Source: Meandrina meandrites (Eukaryota; Cnidaria; Anthozoa; Scleractinia; Meandrinidae). From it: 64,000 bases of DNA. The notes below the pieces were generated by a model, which ran no database searches, had not been told where the DNA came from, and worked only from the letters and a program-made list of their open reading frames with translations. The DNA is taken from assembly GCA_963693305.1 (NCBI GenBank), contig OY855906.1:5955501-6019500 (forward strand), written 5' to 3'. The translations under genes were made by a program, and so were the position numbers. Of the stretch, positions 1 to 12,863 are shown in pieces (position 1 is the first letter of the stretch; each line of letters starts with the position of its first letter).

Positions 1-594
1 AGAGACAATCCTTCCTGGCAAATGGTCAGGAAAGGTAGACTGACTGCCAGTAATTTTGGATGTGTTTTGAATGCTAAGAGAATAACACCCTCCTTGCTCA
101 AACGCCTGCTCGGTGACTACAACTTGTCAAGGGTAAAAGCTGTACAATGGGGTGTTACAAATGAGCCAGAAGCCCTGAAAGCATTCTCATTAAAAACCGG
201 CCTACAGGTGGTAGAGACTGGAGTGTGGCTGGATGAGTCAGGAGTACTTGGTGCTTCCCCAGATGGCCTGGTTGAAGATGACAGTGTTCTGGAAGCAAAG
301 TGCCCATACACCCAAAGGAATTTAACAATCGAGGAGGCCTTAAAAGACAGTTCCTTCTGCCTGGAAAAAAAGGATGGAAAGATCCAACTTAAAAAAGATC
401 ACGTGTACTGGCACCAAACCCAGGGCCACATGTTCTTCACTAAACGAAGAAAATGTTACTTTGTAGTTTGGACATTGAAGGATTTTGTTGTTTTAGAAAT
501 CTACCGGGACAATTCTTGGGCTGAGAAAGTTCAGCAACTTAAAGATTTTTATCTTGAGCATCTATTTCCGAAAATAATTGAAGGTGAACTGTAG
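1..594 (+). CDS. YqaJ-type nuclease of a DNA transposon, 5' partial
   Basis: The frame is open from base 1, so the protein starts outside the window; the first internal ATG is at 22 and the stop ends at 594. From that ATG the 190 residues match the YqaJ/lambda-exonuclease-like fold. RLTASNFG lies near the start, QWG with a downstream Glu at about 42-48, and the catalytic-type pair GASPDG (Asp81) and LEAK (Glu91, Lys93), the D-(D/E)xK core of this nuclease superfamily. The family name includes viral recombinases, but eukaryotic copies of this kind commonly travel with DNA transposons. The convergent THAP/DDE transposase 620 bp downstream supports reading this as the second gene of the same element. 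No frameshift or stop is seen. A role in transposition (end processing or recombination) is inferred, not shown. Confidence 0.8.
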   Translation, partial: RDNPSWQMVRKGRLTASNFGCVLNAKRITPSLLKRLLGDYNLSRVKAVQWGVTNEPEALKAFSLKTGLQVVETGVWLDESGVLGASPDGLVEDDSVLEAKCPYTQRNLTIEEALKDSSFCLEKKDGKIQLKKDHVYWHQTQGHMFFTKRRKCYFVVWTLKDFVVLEIYRDNSWAEKVQQLKDFYLEHLFPKIIEGEL

Positions 595-1213
595 TGACAT
601 TTTGTTTGCATTTAAGCTTCTACCAAAGGTTTTGCTCTACACAAGGTTAAATTGAGAAAATGATTGTAAAGGCACGATTTTACATTGCTTTGAAGCTTGT
701 AACATACAAGCAGAGGTATTTACAGCTAGCTATTGTAAAAATTTCTTGACAGTTAACATTGTTAAAAAGCTTTTAAGTTTGTGACATACCATAAATTAAA
801 TGTATAATACAGATGGTAAAACTGGCCTGCTGTTTGTTTAGCTGTCATCTTTTTTTGTGTAACAATTCCAGATTCAGTGACAGACCTGTTCTCCTACACC
901 ACTCCCTTCTTCAAGTATCAAAAACAATATAAACCCACATAAAGTTTTTGAAATGTAACCCAAATGTTCTCTGTAATGATCTCACATTCCAGTACAACTG
1001 ATTTCCAAGACTCAGTCCACATATTAAAGATAAAAACAAATTATCAGTATCATAATTGTCTATTTAATTCAAGGTGGGAGTGAATTAGCTCCTAACAAAA
1101 CAACTTATTATCTGAAAACATCACTCATATAACACCCTTTGAAACAAACGTATGAAAATCATGTTCACTATTTACATGTAACTCAGTGCATTTTGCATAA
1201 CAATACGCTTTGA

Positions 1214-2957
1214 TCAGTCAAAGTCTGTTCCTTCGCACCCCTCCTTAATTAAAGGAAACTGTAAGTTCACAAGAGCAGCGCATAACTGGAACACTTTGTC
1301 CATGTAACACCTCAAATAAGGGGGTACAAAACTGAGGATTTTGAAATCTTTGAGCCTGGCATTGGCCCTCTCAACATGTATGCGACACCTGGCAATCGAT
1401 TTAGTCACCTTTGCCTCACTTTCAGTAAATTTTCCATGTTCAAGAAAGGGTGGTATGTTCACAGACACACCCTTGGGAACAACGTCTTGAATGAGGAATC
1501 CCTTGTCTGCTAAGATTAGATCACCAGGAACAAAATGCTTCAAAATACCAGACTGCTGGACAATTTCCTTGTCGGAGATGGAGCCAGGGTAGAGTCTGCT
1601 GACAAAGGTCAGCACTCCATTTGGAGCTACTCCTGTCAAAACTTTAAATGAGTTCATCCCTCGGTAGCTTGAGTAAGTAGCATTTTGCTGACTCATAAGG
1701 CTAGGTGTGGCAACTTCAATGTCAGTACAGTCAATGACAATTCTGCAACTTGAGTAGGTAGAAAATGATGATGGTGAACACAACTTGTTTTTGTCTCTGG
1801 AAGGGATTGTTGTCATCAGGTCATCAAAAAGTAGTCCATGGAGGACATGAATGAGTGTTATGACAATGTTAGATATTGTTGCAACACTACAAGAAAACAG
1901 CTGAGCCAGGTGCAGATTGGTGTAGTTCTGACGTAACTTCATGAGTGTAATAAAGATTTGATCTTCAAACGAGATCGACTCTACTTTCCACCCAGCATAA
2001 TAACAAATTGATTCTTTAAAATTAGCTGCATATTCCATGACAATGTTAAACACTTCCTTGGTAGGAAGCCCTGTTTCCATCCTGATGACTTCTGAGTTCA
2101 AACATGATACAGAATAGTGTGTCCTCTGGTAATGCTTAGTTTCTTGATGAGAATATAGCTCTTGTTTTGCCAAATCAAGTTCAACCTCCAGTATTATTCG
2201 CTCAGTTAAGATGCTTCCATTTTGCATTTTATCTGAGATATTTTCAGAATCATTTACAATTGCCACTTCACTGATTGCAGATTCTTCAGGCATTGAGTTA
2301 AGCTTCCTTCTCTTCTGAGGGGGTTTTTCCTGTGAAGGAAACAGTTTGCCTACATTTCGTTCAAAAATCTCAGGTCCAGATGATTTTAATCCACCTCTGA
2401 AGTGGCAGCTGCACACCTTTGAATACTTGCTTGGTTCTCTATCAGCTCTCCTGAGAAAAAGTAAAAAGAAAGACTCATGTCAAGGTAACATTTATAAAAG
2501 GATTCCTTTCTTTCTACTGCACAAACTAATTAATTTTATACTGCTGTAAATGTCTGCAACACAACACAGTTCTGCACTTTTTTTATGACAATATCTTAGC
2601 TTCTAATCCTGCATGTTTACATTTTTTAGATACACCAGTAAGTAAGTAAAATACATTTTCTATCCTCTTCCACTTACAAAACACATATAATACCCCATTA
2701 CTTCGACGGTTATATGGAAGGTTCTGAAATCCTCGAAACCTTTGGCCAGAGAATCGTGTATGTGCATAACCACAACAAATTCTTCACTGCATAATCGTGT
2801 ATCAAAATGGAGTATTAAACAACATTGTTTCATACCTCAACAAACGAACCCAGCGACGGTATTCCTCCTTGTTTTTTTCTTTATTTGGAAAGAGGAAAAA
2901 CTTGCAGGTATGGGATTCCGATTGATGCTTACAATGCGGAGCAAAGCACTGTACCAT
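1214..2957 (-). CDS. THAP-domain DDE transposase, two exons, apparently intact
   Basis: Exon 1 runs 2957-2836 and exon 2 runs 2450-1214, giving 452 residues; the intron has GTATGA at its donor and CTCAG at its acceptor, and the phase joins exactly. The join completes a C2CH THAP zinc finger: Cys4 and Cys9, Trp36 in RRWVRLL, then VCSCHF carrying Cys54 and His57. A basic stretch (about 87-92) follows, then a helix-turn-helix of the HTH_Tnp_4 type (about 200-235) and a DDE_Tnp_4 catalytic domain with Asp281 (VID), Asp356 (LAD) and Glu401 (HVERA). THAP plus DDE_Tnp_4 is typical of PIF/Harbinger-related elements, notably ISL2EU. All catalytic and zinc ligands are present and the frame is unbroken, so the copy could be active or recently active. 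A domesticated gene is the alternative, but the YqaJ partner favours a transposon. Confidence 0.85.
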
Positions 2958-3260
2958 GGCGACCCTTGACCTAGCTACGAACCGATCGAAAACATCCGCA
3001 TCCGTTCGCGTCCAGCGTTATTTCGTTCGTAGAGCGGTAAAGTTTTGCGAGGAACTCAAAGTCTGTATCTAAAACCACGTACTGTTTCAGTCTAAACAAT
3101 CACCAGTGAAATGCAACAAAGGTTTTAAACGAACAAAAGTGAAGACAATATCCAAAATGGCGTCGCTCTGAGCTTTGCGTGACTTTGTTTAGAACCAAGA
3201 ATTTGGTTGTCATGACACCGTGACGTCACACTTTAGTACTCTATTAGCTTACGTATTTGA

Positions 3261-5898
3261 ACAAACCCAGATTACAACAGGATAAAGATGCTATGTTCTG
3301 TGCTAGTTGCCGCTCACAAATTTGTTCTGTGGTTGCAAGGCAGGTTGACATGTTGACTGTTCGTGAAAAATTGCGAGATAATTTGCAAGAAAAAGTACCT
3401 TGAGTCACAGCACCTTTTAATTAAAGGATTGAATGAAAAATGTAAGTTACGTTTTGGTGTGAAAATACCACGTTTCAAGAATAAGTAATGCATTTGTAGG
3501 GAACCCAAATTTCCTTCAAAGGTGATATAAAGCAATGTGACGCGAACATTGTTTTAAGGGAAATATGAAAATGGCTTACAGCAAAAAAAACATGCACCTA
3601 AAGGGTACCACAATAGAGACTTGCTGAAACTAATTCAAAAATCTCGCGTAAACTGCGATGTCCTAACCACGAGGCTACTCTACCCTTTGCCACGCTGTAA
3701 ACAAACCAGTAACGTTTCGATCTCGAAGTATCGCGTATTGTATTCGCACAAAGTTATTTTACTTCGCGTTTTAATTCTTATTTCCTATTGTCCCATGTAC
3801 ATATTTTAGCGCTTTAATATATATTTATACATATAATTTTTTATTCTTGTTCCGTTCTTCGAAACATCATTCAACTCTTTTAGCGTTTACTTTTATAACA
3901 AAGATAATACCAGTATTTGAATAGTTATTTCCTCCTTCATTTCACTTTTATGAGTATTACTTTGATTTACGTAACTGTAGTCTATCCTCTTTCTTTGATT
4001 TTTGTAAGGCAAGGGGCTCAGCTTGTCAACGCGAACTGCAAGTAGAGTGCGGACGAACGTATGGACGAACGGACGATCAATCACGTGGCAACCAAAATTT
4101 TTTAGCTCGATGAGTTTATCAACTAGTATGGGGCTCCGCTCGCGGATATGTGCGCTAATAAAAGCGAAGACTTAAGTTGATTCGTTCGCTTTTTTTCTTT
4201 CAGACCAAAATGATCCAGGGCTCTGGATATGAGATAGTTTCTTGCTTAGTACGCATGGCTTTTTTTACTAGTTTACTAGCGTTACAAATAACAAGACCCT
4301 TTAACCCTTGGGTCTATGCTCGTCAGAAACTATCCGACGGTTTCTTTCCATGGGCAGCTGTATTGGTTTCGTTAGCATATCGTAAGTAACACTTGAATTG
4401 GGTTTCAACCGAAAAGTTAATCTCGTACCCAAAAATAAGACTAAAGATCTTGGACTGCTAGAAAAAAGTCGCCTTGAAATCTGTCAAATCTATTTTTCGA
4501 AAAGAGTTTAAAAAAAGACAAAGACCTGATTTATCAACAGCCAAATCTGTCCTCGCTTCCGGCGAGTAATATCATGAATATCTTGGTCTGATCTGGTAAA
4601 GGATGGCTACAAGATTTAAAAATATATATATAGTTATTATTTCCTAACGCAACGGTTGCTCTCTGGCGAATAGACTGAGCGGGCGACGACATTTGCGCCC
4701 ACGTAAAAGCTGCGAGGGAAGTTTAGTTACTCTCGAAATAGCACGATTCATGATCATAAATCCAAGAAGACTTTTTATTTGTTTTGCTCGTTAAGAAAAA
4801 AAGAAGAAGAAATTATTTATCTCTTTAATGTCCCGTGCGGCATATATAACTCGTGTTTATTATCGGCGCGAGATTATTTTTATAGATCCTATAATTCAAA
4901 GGAACTACGGAAATAGCGGTTTAGATTATACAACAGTACAATCTAAAATGAGAAAAGTTAGAAAAGAAAAAAAAAATTTCTATAAATTTTGGCATAAAAC
5001 CAGCTGATTTTAGCTTTTAGGCAGCTGACTAGTCAAAAGATGTCGCCATTGTTATTCTTATTGACACACACCAAAATTGAAAAACATCAAATGTATTTTT
5101 AGTACGCGATATTACTTTTAAGCGTTAGAAATAATTCCATGTTTTGGGCTAGCATGTAATTTTTATTTTAAAAGCTTATCCAAGCTTTCACAGCGCAAAT
5201 ATGGGATCAGAAGGTGTTACAGAGCAATAAAGGTAGATTGAAATCACCACGGCAACAAATCCCTTCTTTGTTCTCCAGATTGGCGGGGAGCTAAAAATAG
5301 ATTTAACGTGTTAATTTATGCTTGTTTCAGTCCAAGAAAATTAATAATGAAAAAAACGTGGCCTCGCCGACGTTGCCAAAATGAATAAATAAACCCCTGC
5401 CTTGTGTTATGCGTTTGACTAGAAGCCACAAAATTTTAATAGGCTCCTTATCGGAAGGCGAAAATCTTTATCTATACCACTTGGAAGGCTTGGGAGGCGT
5501 TGCGGTTTAGCAATCAATTGGGGCGAAAGTTTCGAATTTACTTAAGAGGCGGAGCTGTGCTATTTTTACCTGACCTTTTTCATGAAAAGCAAACAATATA
5601 ACGAAAGTCGCGTCTAGCCTATTTGAATATCTAAATTTAGCTTGATAACAAAAGCAAGAGAGTACAAAGCGAGTTGTTCCTAACATCAAGGGAGTTTATC
5701 TGTGGTGTTTCAAGCAATAAACACGAGTGCCCTTGGAGGAAAAGTGCGGAAACGGAATTTAAGAAAGTAGCTTTAACGTAACAACCGGGAGGAAAACATC
5801 CATCGCTAAAGAAGACTCGACGACACGTCTAAAGGGATTATTTTATATCTGCCCGAACGAAGGTCTCACTGAATAACAACTGAGATCTTTACAAGGAA
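3261..5898. other. AT-rich intergenic region, no confident gene
   Basis: About 2.6 kb without a reading frame that looks real. One splice-flanked candidate exon (4204-4382) is listed separately. The rest is short open frames, A/T runs and scattered CG-containing words. I see no RNA gene or repeat with recognisable ends. Confidence 0.5.
4204..4382 (+). CDS. candidate orphan exon, membrane-like peptide
   Basis: A strong polypyrimidine acceptor (TTTTTTTCTTTCAG) ends at 4203, and a consensus donor (GTAAGT) follows 4382. The enclosed frame starting MIQGSGYE is hydrophobic and includes NPWVYA, which resembles the NPxxY of helix 7 in rhodopsin-type receptors. No neighbouring exon was recognised. 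It may be chance, a decayed gene fragment, or one exon of an unrecognised gene. Confidence 0.2.
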
Positions 5899-6252
5899 AT
5901 GGTTTGCAGCCATTCGGAAATGAATGCGTCTTCGCCGCTCAGTCAGTGTGGTCGCCCGAGGAGTAACTCTGAGCCTGTACAGAGGCAGAGACGAAGCTCC
6001 ATCGTTTTAACTCCTGCCGTTCTGAATGAATATGCAAGAGGCGGTGAGGATGCAGCGATGTTTAAAAGACAATATGAACTGGCTTATTACAACGTGTACG
6101 GCTCACATATCCCGCAAAATAACACCGCTGCAACAGATATGGCCATTCCGTGGAGCGATCAAACTGTGTATTCGAGGTACAGCTCCGACCCACGTCTCAA
6201 TGCGATGGGTTTCTTCGACTTACCGAGGCGCTCACACTCTCGTTGTTCTTGA
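5899..6252 (+). CDS. small disordered protein with RRxS motifs, function unknown
   Basis: A single-exon frame of 117 residues with a favourable start context (GGAAATGG). The N-terminal half is low-complexity and basic, with RPRSNSEP (about residues 20-27) and RRSSIV (about 32-37), which look like basophilic kinase or 14-3-3 sites. The centre is helical and tyrosine-rich (FKRQYELAYYNVYGSH). The C-terminus has SRYSSDP and ends RRSHSRCS. I do not recognise the family. Base composition across the frame is clearly richer in GC than the flanks, supporting coding. Possible poly(A) signals lie at about 6791 and 6826. Like the gene at 14880 it is intronless, short, disordered and rich in RRxS sites, but the two do not align obviously. 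Confidence 0.55.
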   Translation: MVCSHSEMNASSPLSQCGRPRSNSEPVQRQRRSSIVLTPAVLNEYARGGEDAAMFKRQYELAYYNVYGSHIPQNNTAATDMAIPWSDQTVYSRYSSDPRLNAMGFFDLPRRSHSRCS

Positions 6253-9200
6253 AATGTGTTTTGATGATGCCAGTGGCAGCTGCGGTGAGCACAACTCTGA
6301 AAATTCACAATGATATAGAAACGGAAATTATTATCGAGGGAAGCTTTGATAGTGGAGCATTGTCACACAGACTTTTGAGAAAGCTGTGGAGAGTGGGAAA
6401 CTTTTCACTTTTGTGTAAAATTTCAGTATGGAATTTTTTAGACAATTAACTGGCAGAGGATGAGTAAAAACGCTTGGCCGCGCCATGAACAGGTTGTTGG
6501 AGTGATTATCAAGTGAAAACATCGGTTTTCTTCGGTGTGTGCCATGCCAGTTCATTCCCGAGGTTTTTAAAAATGCGTTATATAGTTGTTTTCATCATTT
6601 AACTGAAAGTAAACCGTTTTAGTTCTTGTTTAATAGTTAGCCTGCAACATGTAAATTTTGTTGTATCGATGTTGTACCAGTTACACAGTGCATGAAATAG
6701 TACAGCAAAGCTTTCCACGAACACGAAATACTTAGCTAAGATCTAAGTTTTCGCCTGCTTCACTCACCATATAAATGATGCAAGGCAGGTAAATAAACAT
6801 TTTCAAAAACGGCTGGAGTTTTCTAGAATAAAGGGACAAACAAACTCACCGATAAAATCTTGATAATTTTATTGAATTAAAATGTATTCTCCGTAAAAAG
6901 AAACTGTTGTAGACGATTTCCTTTGTGTTTTTTTTTTCAGTAGCTTATTTCCTCCTAAAATAGCACGAGGTACGCGCATTCAAATATGCCTTGTTCAACT
7001 TTCACTTTTCAAACATTGCTCAAGAAACGATAACTTTCCATAGCAACGGCTCCGATCCTTCTTTGATTTCAGCGGGATTTCTGAAACTGAAAACCGGCCG
7101 CGAAGTAAGCGATACGTGAAGAGACAAGCCAAAAAAGTTCTGCGGTGTTTAATCCCTTTATTGACGAAAGAACTCTTTGATTTTTTTTCTATTTGGAACT
7201 GTTATTTTTTATTGGCGCGGTTTTCGTGCGCACTATCTATAGCAAGATAAAAGGCAAAGTTCAGCACTTTAATCACTTCCTAGCTAACCCTTGGGGCTTC
7301 GGACGGTCGGTTGGAAAAATTCCAATTTGGGAAAAGAAAATAACAAACTTTTTGAATAAAAGCCAAGAGCATATACCAGTAACAACGTTTGCGGCTATAT
7401 AACCGTCCAAAAGTGTTGGTTACAGAACTATTTTCACGCGATAAACTGCCGCAAGTTTATGTAGTTCGTAGCTTGCGAGGTTTTTAATACTTCGCGATTA
7501 AAAGATAAGACAACACTTTCCGTTGATGCTGGTCGGGGAAAAACACATTTTCCTAATGTGGATTTTATCGATCTGATACGTGATTTAAAGCAAGGAAATG
7601 TCCAAATATGTACGGGTTTACTTGAATGGGTGGTAACATCTTAGAGAATGTATTGGATATTAAATATTCTACAGTACAGAAGAGCTAAAAATACCGCTTT
7701 GCTTTACACGTGGTGCATTAATTATCTTATTGGGACTTTTCCCGAAAATATTGTCCCTATTCAGGGAAGCAAAGACGGACAGGGAACTAACTCTCTGAAA
7801 GTTATGTCACGATCCTCACAGCAGGTCTACAAAAGAGTGTATGCCATGTTATGACAATGACAAATTAAACTGTAAAAAAAATATATCACTGTTAAGGTTC
7901 GAAAGCAACTACCCTTGAGGATTGAATATCGAGTCTCTCAAAATAACGGTAAAATTTCACGGTTGTTCAACTTAGTAAATCAACTCGTAGCGGCCCGCAA
8001 GAGAAACGAACCGCCGACGACTCAACGTAATTCATCGACGCGCTGTGTTGTACGCATGACATGAAACAAGTTTAAAAAAACACCCTGTGATCTAAACACG
8101 CTAGATGGATCTAATAATGGAAACTGAGAGAATATTCACTGAATTAAAGAGTGCTTCCTTCGAATTTTCTATGCAAAGCGGTAACACGCCTAATTAATAT
8201 CTTTTAAATAAAAATAGCTTAAAAAATACGCGCGTTTCCACATTTTTACGATTTTATTCAGTTAGATTTGCCCATATGCGTAACGGTACACGTTTTCAGA
8301 GAGAAGCGAGCACAGGAAAAGGGCTGCAAATCCGACAGCAACGAATGCCTTTTGTTTTCGGAACTTTAAGGTATCGGTCTTAAATATGTCAAGAGCCATA
8401 CAAGTTTAATAATGCTCTAAAGCGCAACAACAAAAGCCTGCAAGCGGAGGCACGATTTATATTTAGCCCTAAGACTCGACACGAAACTTTTGTGCTAAAT
8501 CAGTGAACTGTTAATTGATTAACAACGCTTGTGTTCATTGTTAAAGCGATCTTTCTGGGGTCTTCCTATAATTTCCGTTCCAGAAATTTTGACATCAAGG
8601 CCGTAAATAAAATAGCCATAATTTCAATTTTAATTTGCGTTTCCCTGAATGTTTAATTAGGATGTCTTACATGGCTAGGTGGTCCGTCAATAAGAATGAC
8701 GTTTATAAAAATATCACTGCCAATCGTGCAAATGTTTTTAGCTAGAATCGACGAGTATCGTTGTTCCTCGTTGTTCCCACGCTTTTCAACCAAAATCTTA
8801 CCACTTTTTGCTCTGTAAATAGCTACGAATTGCCAGCCACCGCGTACGCTCCACAAGGAATGTAAATATTTGTTATCGGTTCCAATTCTGCCATTGTTAT
8901 TCGAATTATATATAACCTCTGCTCGCTGGGGTGGTCGCACTGTGGCTGAGCTTGTGTTTACTTGTTTAATATAGTTGACGGTCTGTTAAGACTTGTCGCT
9001 GGTCGAAAGGTGCAAAATACCTTCACATAATTAATTCAAGCCAAAAATAGCTGTGTGTTTTGAGTCCCTAAATGAAGTGATATTTCGGCTTGGGTTCCAA
9101 TTTTTTCACTCCACTAGCAGCACTACTATGCTATCGTGTGGTCATAGCTGAGACAGACATAACCGTGTCTTGAGAAGCACGTTTTAACATTTCAGTAATG

Positions 9201-11573
9201 CTATTACTGTGGAGGCAATGACTTAGCTTATTATAAATCACACAGTTGATTTAAGCTTTAGGCCATGTCAGGCAAATTTCACTTACGTCTAATTATAAGC
9301 GAAAACAAAACAAAAAAGGGATTTGCAAATGATCAGTGTTTATATTCCAGCGAAGGGAGCTATTAAGTTTTGATCGGTGCCACATCCACGTTGGTGGCAA
9401 TGGCAAGATCAGAGTCCACTGTCAAGATGAAACGTGCAGGAAGATTACTCAGTCACGAGACGAACACTGGTGAGCGCATATACTTTGCATGTAGATCAGT
9501 TCTTTCCCCTCTGAGCGCCAATGGCAACGTAACTATTCACGATTTGATTTCTTTTGAAATATATGGACAAGTGAAGTCTCCCGTTCTTTCTTTTTTTCTT
9601 TCTAAATTGCTTTCATGTCTTGTGTTTACAGAAAAGCTTGAAACAACAAAACGTGCGGCGTAAGCCATAATACTCCTTAAAAGGTTTGTTTTAAGTTAAA
9701 ATCCAGATGCACACAGCTAAGAAGACGTTCTTTTTGAAGGAACTAGAAGTTTCCATTATCTTGCTTTCGGCCTAGAATTCCTTTGCGTGGAATGTTTATT
9801 TATTCATTTCTTCCCAATCTGGAAGCTTTTGCATTAGCACCAGGAATCGCCAGATAAAGCGCAGGCTCTGGAAATGGAATTTTGGAGCGACTGAATGCGC
9901 ATAGCCTCCTACGTATTCAGTAATGCAGTCTGGCTATTTCCTGATCTTCAAATGAAGTATTTCGGGAGCGAAGACATAAAAGAATTGAACGGTTTTATCT
10001 GTAAAATGAAGACTCGCACCAAAACTTATCTTGGATCTGTATTGATTAGTACAACTCCCATGATGCACTGTATTCAAATTTCATAAAGGCATGCGCAAAT
10101 GTGCATATTTTAAATTCAGTTTGAACATTTTGCTTTCTATCTCAAAGGAGGCTGACAGGCATTTAAAGACATTCGAACCAGAAATTTAGTCGAATGAGAG
10201 ACTGCAGTAAAAAACCTCCTCTTGCAAAAATTTTCAATGATGTTTCATACGGGAGAGGGCGAAATGTTGCTTTGCCGCTGAACTATGGATGCCACGCAGG
10301 CACACCGCGGGAAGGAAGAGACGTGGCAACATAAGGTTCGCTTGCCTCAGGCATTACGGACGGAAAGCACTTGTGGATGTCGCAGACATGGTGGTCGAGT
10401 GTTTAAAGTGACAACGTTAATGTGGCATCAATTCTAAGAGTCGCATCCCAAGTGATAAAGTTTATCGCTGAGTCTGTCGCAAATCTCTCCACGTAGTCTT
10501 GCCATGTTCCAAGTTCCTGCGACCTGGCTTACCTCCCATGGCCACAGTTGTATCACTTCTCACCAACGGTCTTCCGATTTATGATATCAGAAGAATGTTG
10601 GTGAGAACTGATAAAATTCTGTGGAAAACCGTGGGGCAGAATACAGCGATAAGCTGGGAGAAGCAGTTAGATCATAAACTGCATGCACTTGTCTCTGTAT
10701 ATACCTTGCATTACCTCAGTAAAGGAATAAACACTGATCACCTTATGATGAAGGCATATCTTAATCGCAGCAGTTTTCATTAAGGTTTACAATCCTGATT
10801 TACTCTTCTTGCTAAAACTCAGACCAGTCGGCTTAAAATGAAAGCTAAAAATAAAGCAGAAAGCCAAGTTCCACTTCCGTTGAAGCACTCCACAGGCGTC
10901 CAAAAGTCTTCTTCTGAGATAAGGTCACTTTATCTTGTTTTGTGCTTTTCGCATGTTTCGTGATCTGTCGTAATGTGTTGTAAGTGCCGTTTTAAGTGCC
11001 TGTCACAGTGAAAAATGACTTTGGCATGCGAATTTAGTGGTAATAGAAAACAGGTTAAGTACTGTCCTTTTAAAAGCCTCGCTTGATGATGGCCCGAACG
11101 TCATTACGAAGCAAGCGCAACTTCAGATATGTTATCTTTCTTCCCTGATTACTGTATTACCGCCGTACACCATCATATGCGACACTTAAGTTGATGCAAA
11201 AGCTAAATAAAACAGCCCAAGTGTTTCAAAGGAGAAGTTCCAATCGCGTTTTTCTTAACGAAAATCGCGGCTAGCGACTGGTGGGATTGTCGGGCAGTCG
11301 GGTAGGGGTTGGTGGGGTGGTCGGGTCAGTAATGGCCACAAGATAAGTTAAGTCCAGTCTGTTCTCTGGAATTGGAGGATCTCTGTACCGCCTGCGCGTC
11401 AAATTTGCTTCCGTCTTGTAAAATCAAGATGTCTGCACGCAGCAGCTATGGTTTTCGTAGCACAGACGAGTATTGTAGCTCCTCCTCAATCGCCCCTTGT
11501 CCATGCATCTGTCTGTTGGGCCTCGAAAGGATAGTCAGGCATTGAGCTAACTTATAGGAGCTAACTACAGGAG
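6253..11573. other. long gene-poor stretch
   Basis: About 5.3 kb of AT-rich sequence after the small gene. Open frames of 60-97 codons occur at 7193, 8653 (minus), 9370 and 10499, but none has domain-like features, supportive splice context or a compositional shift. I see no RNA gene here. Confidence 0.4.
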
Positions 11574-11850
11574 GCAGCGTGGCCGAATGGTTAGAGCGCC
11601 GGACTTGAAATCCGGAGGTCCCGGGTCTAAGTCCCGTTCTGACCACTATCTGAATTTGTTTTCGGTTGTCCCAAGTTCAACTCGTCGATTATGCTTGTAA
11701 AATATTTAAAATAGCCTACTGGTGTGCCTCCTGCCAGTTGGAATTTTTAACATGTTATGTTCATTTAGTATTCGTTCCATATACACGGCCCCAAAAGCTT
11801 CCAGCTTTAAATACAAACCGTGTATACATAAAGTTGCTTTACCTTTGCTT
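11574..11850 (+). mobile_element. tRNA-derived SINE
   Basis: The head (11574-11648) reads like a tRNA: an A-box-like GTGGCCGAATGGTTAGAGCG, an anticodon-type arm CCGGACTTGAAATCCGG (loop with TGA), and a B-box-like GGTCTAAGTCC. The T-loop departs from the TTCRA consensus and no long variable arm is present, so it is not a functional Ser-tRNA gene. The 3' part (11771-11835) shares CGGCCCC, AAGCTT and AACCGTGT words with 22441-22497, as expected of a SINE tail family. Confidence 0.65.
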
Positions 11851-12417
11851 TTAGTACGGTATCTAAACCGTGAAGCTCGGAAATCTGATTAGCTACATTG
11901 GCTCTTAATATCAATAAAACGACTTTTTGGACTTGAATGGTTCGTAGACAAATAAATGGGCAGCAGGTTTAGTTAGGTCTTGCACGCTTGCAAGGCCGTT
12001 GTCATGAGAGATTTCTTATGCTCGGGCTCCTTTACATCCACGGATGAGTTATTTCGCCATGTCTGTTCTACTGAAGGCCTCTTCAAGTTTCTCGAGTCAC
12101 AACCTTATTTATCGAGCCCACGAATAGGACGTTAATCGTTCAGACGAACTCTGATAGAAATTGTTTGAGAAGGATTTGTTAAAAAAAAATCAAAGTGGCT
12201 ATGAGTCACTGAACTCGAAAAAAGAACTCTGAAACAATTAAAATCTAAACCCGCACCTTTGATAAGCAAAGATTTGCCAGAACAAATCATGTTGTGCATG
12301 GGTTTAGCGTTAAGTTGCCTGTTCTTGGAAGAATAGTACCACAAGGAGAGCAAAGTTTCCAGAAGCCGAAATATACTGCCTTTGTGTTCTTCATATAGAA
12401 AAAAAGTAGATGTACTT

Positions 12418-12830
12418 CTACTATGCACGTTTCCGTTTCGTAAACGGTCGGTGCCATTTTAGCGACACTTAGAAATCTTTTCACAGTCATCAATTTTTTT
12501 TTTCTACTAAAAAGAAAAAAAAATCGAATCTGGAACCTCTGGCATGCTAGCATCCCTCTCTCACCACTACACCACCACGTTGATCCGCCAAATTCCCGAA
12601 AAATTTAATTATTTTAAAGATGACTTTCTTACTGTTACATCTATAATAGCTGACCCTATCCCTATCCCTAACCTAAGCGTGAATCTAACTTAGATTTAAT
12701 AATCGTCTTCTCTTAGCCTAATTTCATCTAATAATCAAAGAGCAGATATGGCACTCTCCATTCCGAAAAGCTTGGTTACCAATGATGGCATCGACCGTTT
12801 ACGAAACGGAAATGAGCTTCTACTATACCC
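12418..12830. repeat. element with long inverted ends
   Basis: Near-identical inverted arms at about 12418-12463 and 12784-12830 share CTTCTACTAT, TTCCGTTTCGTAAACGG and TGCCA. The spacer is about 320 bp and contains a tRNA-like SINE head. This looks like a nonautonomous inverted-repeat element or a palindromic duplication. No target duplication was identified. Confidence 0.5.
12500..12592 (-). mobile_element. tRNA-like SINE fragment with A-rich tail
   Basis: On the minus strand, GTGGTGTAGTGGTGAGAG resembles an A box and CCAGATTCGAT a degenerate B box, followed by runs of A/T near 12490-12530. This is the general form of a tRNA-derived SINE lying inside the larger inverted-repeat element. Confidence 0.45.
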
Positions 12831-12863
12831 AGTGCACATAGCTGGTGCTCCCACCCCCTACCC

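Larger units (their letters stand above)
1..3260. mobile_element. ISL2EU-like DNA transposon, left end outside window
   Basis: Two convergent genes, a YqaJ nuclease and a THAP/DDE_Tnp_4 transposase, form one element; I recall this pairing from ISL2EU elements. The left terminus is beyond base 1. The right terminus is not resolved: transposase exon 1 starts at 2957, and about 300 bp of GC-richer leader follows before the sequence returns to AT-rich intergenic DNA near 3.25 kb. Without the left end no inverted repeat or target duplication can be measured. The 595-1213 stretch between the two stop codons is AT-rich and shows nothing else. Confidence 0.6.

Noticed and set aside
11574..11648. Serine tRNA gene with TGA anticodon
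   Set aside because: The T-loop is not TTCRA-like and the long variable arm of Ser-tRNA is missing; a SINE tail follows, so it is a tRNA-derived SINE.
12651..12676. CCCTATCCCTATCCCTAACC resembling telomeric repeat
   Set aside because: Only about three degenerate units; no interstitial telomere array.
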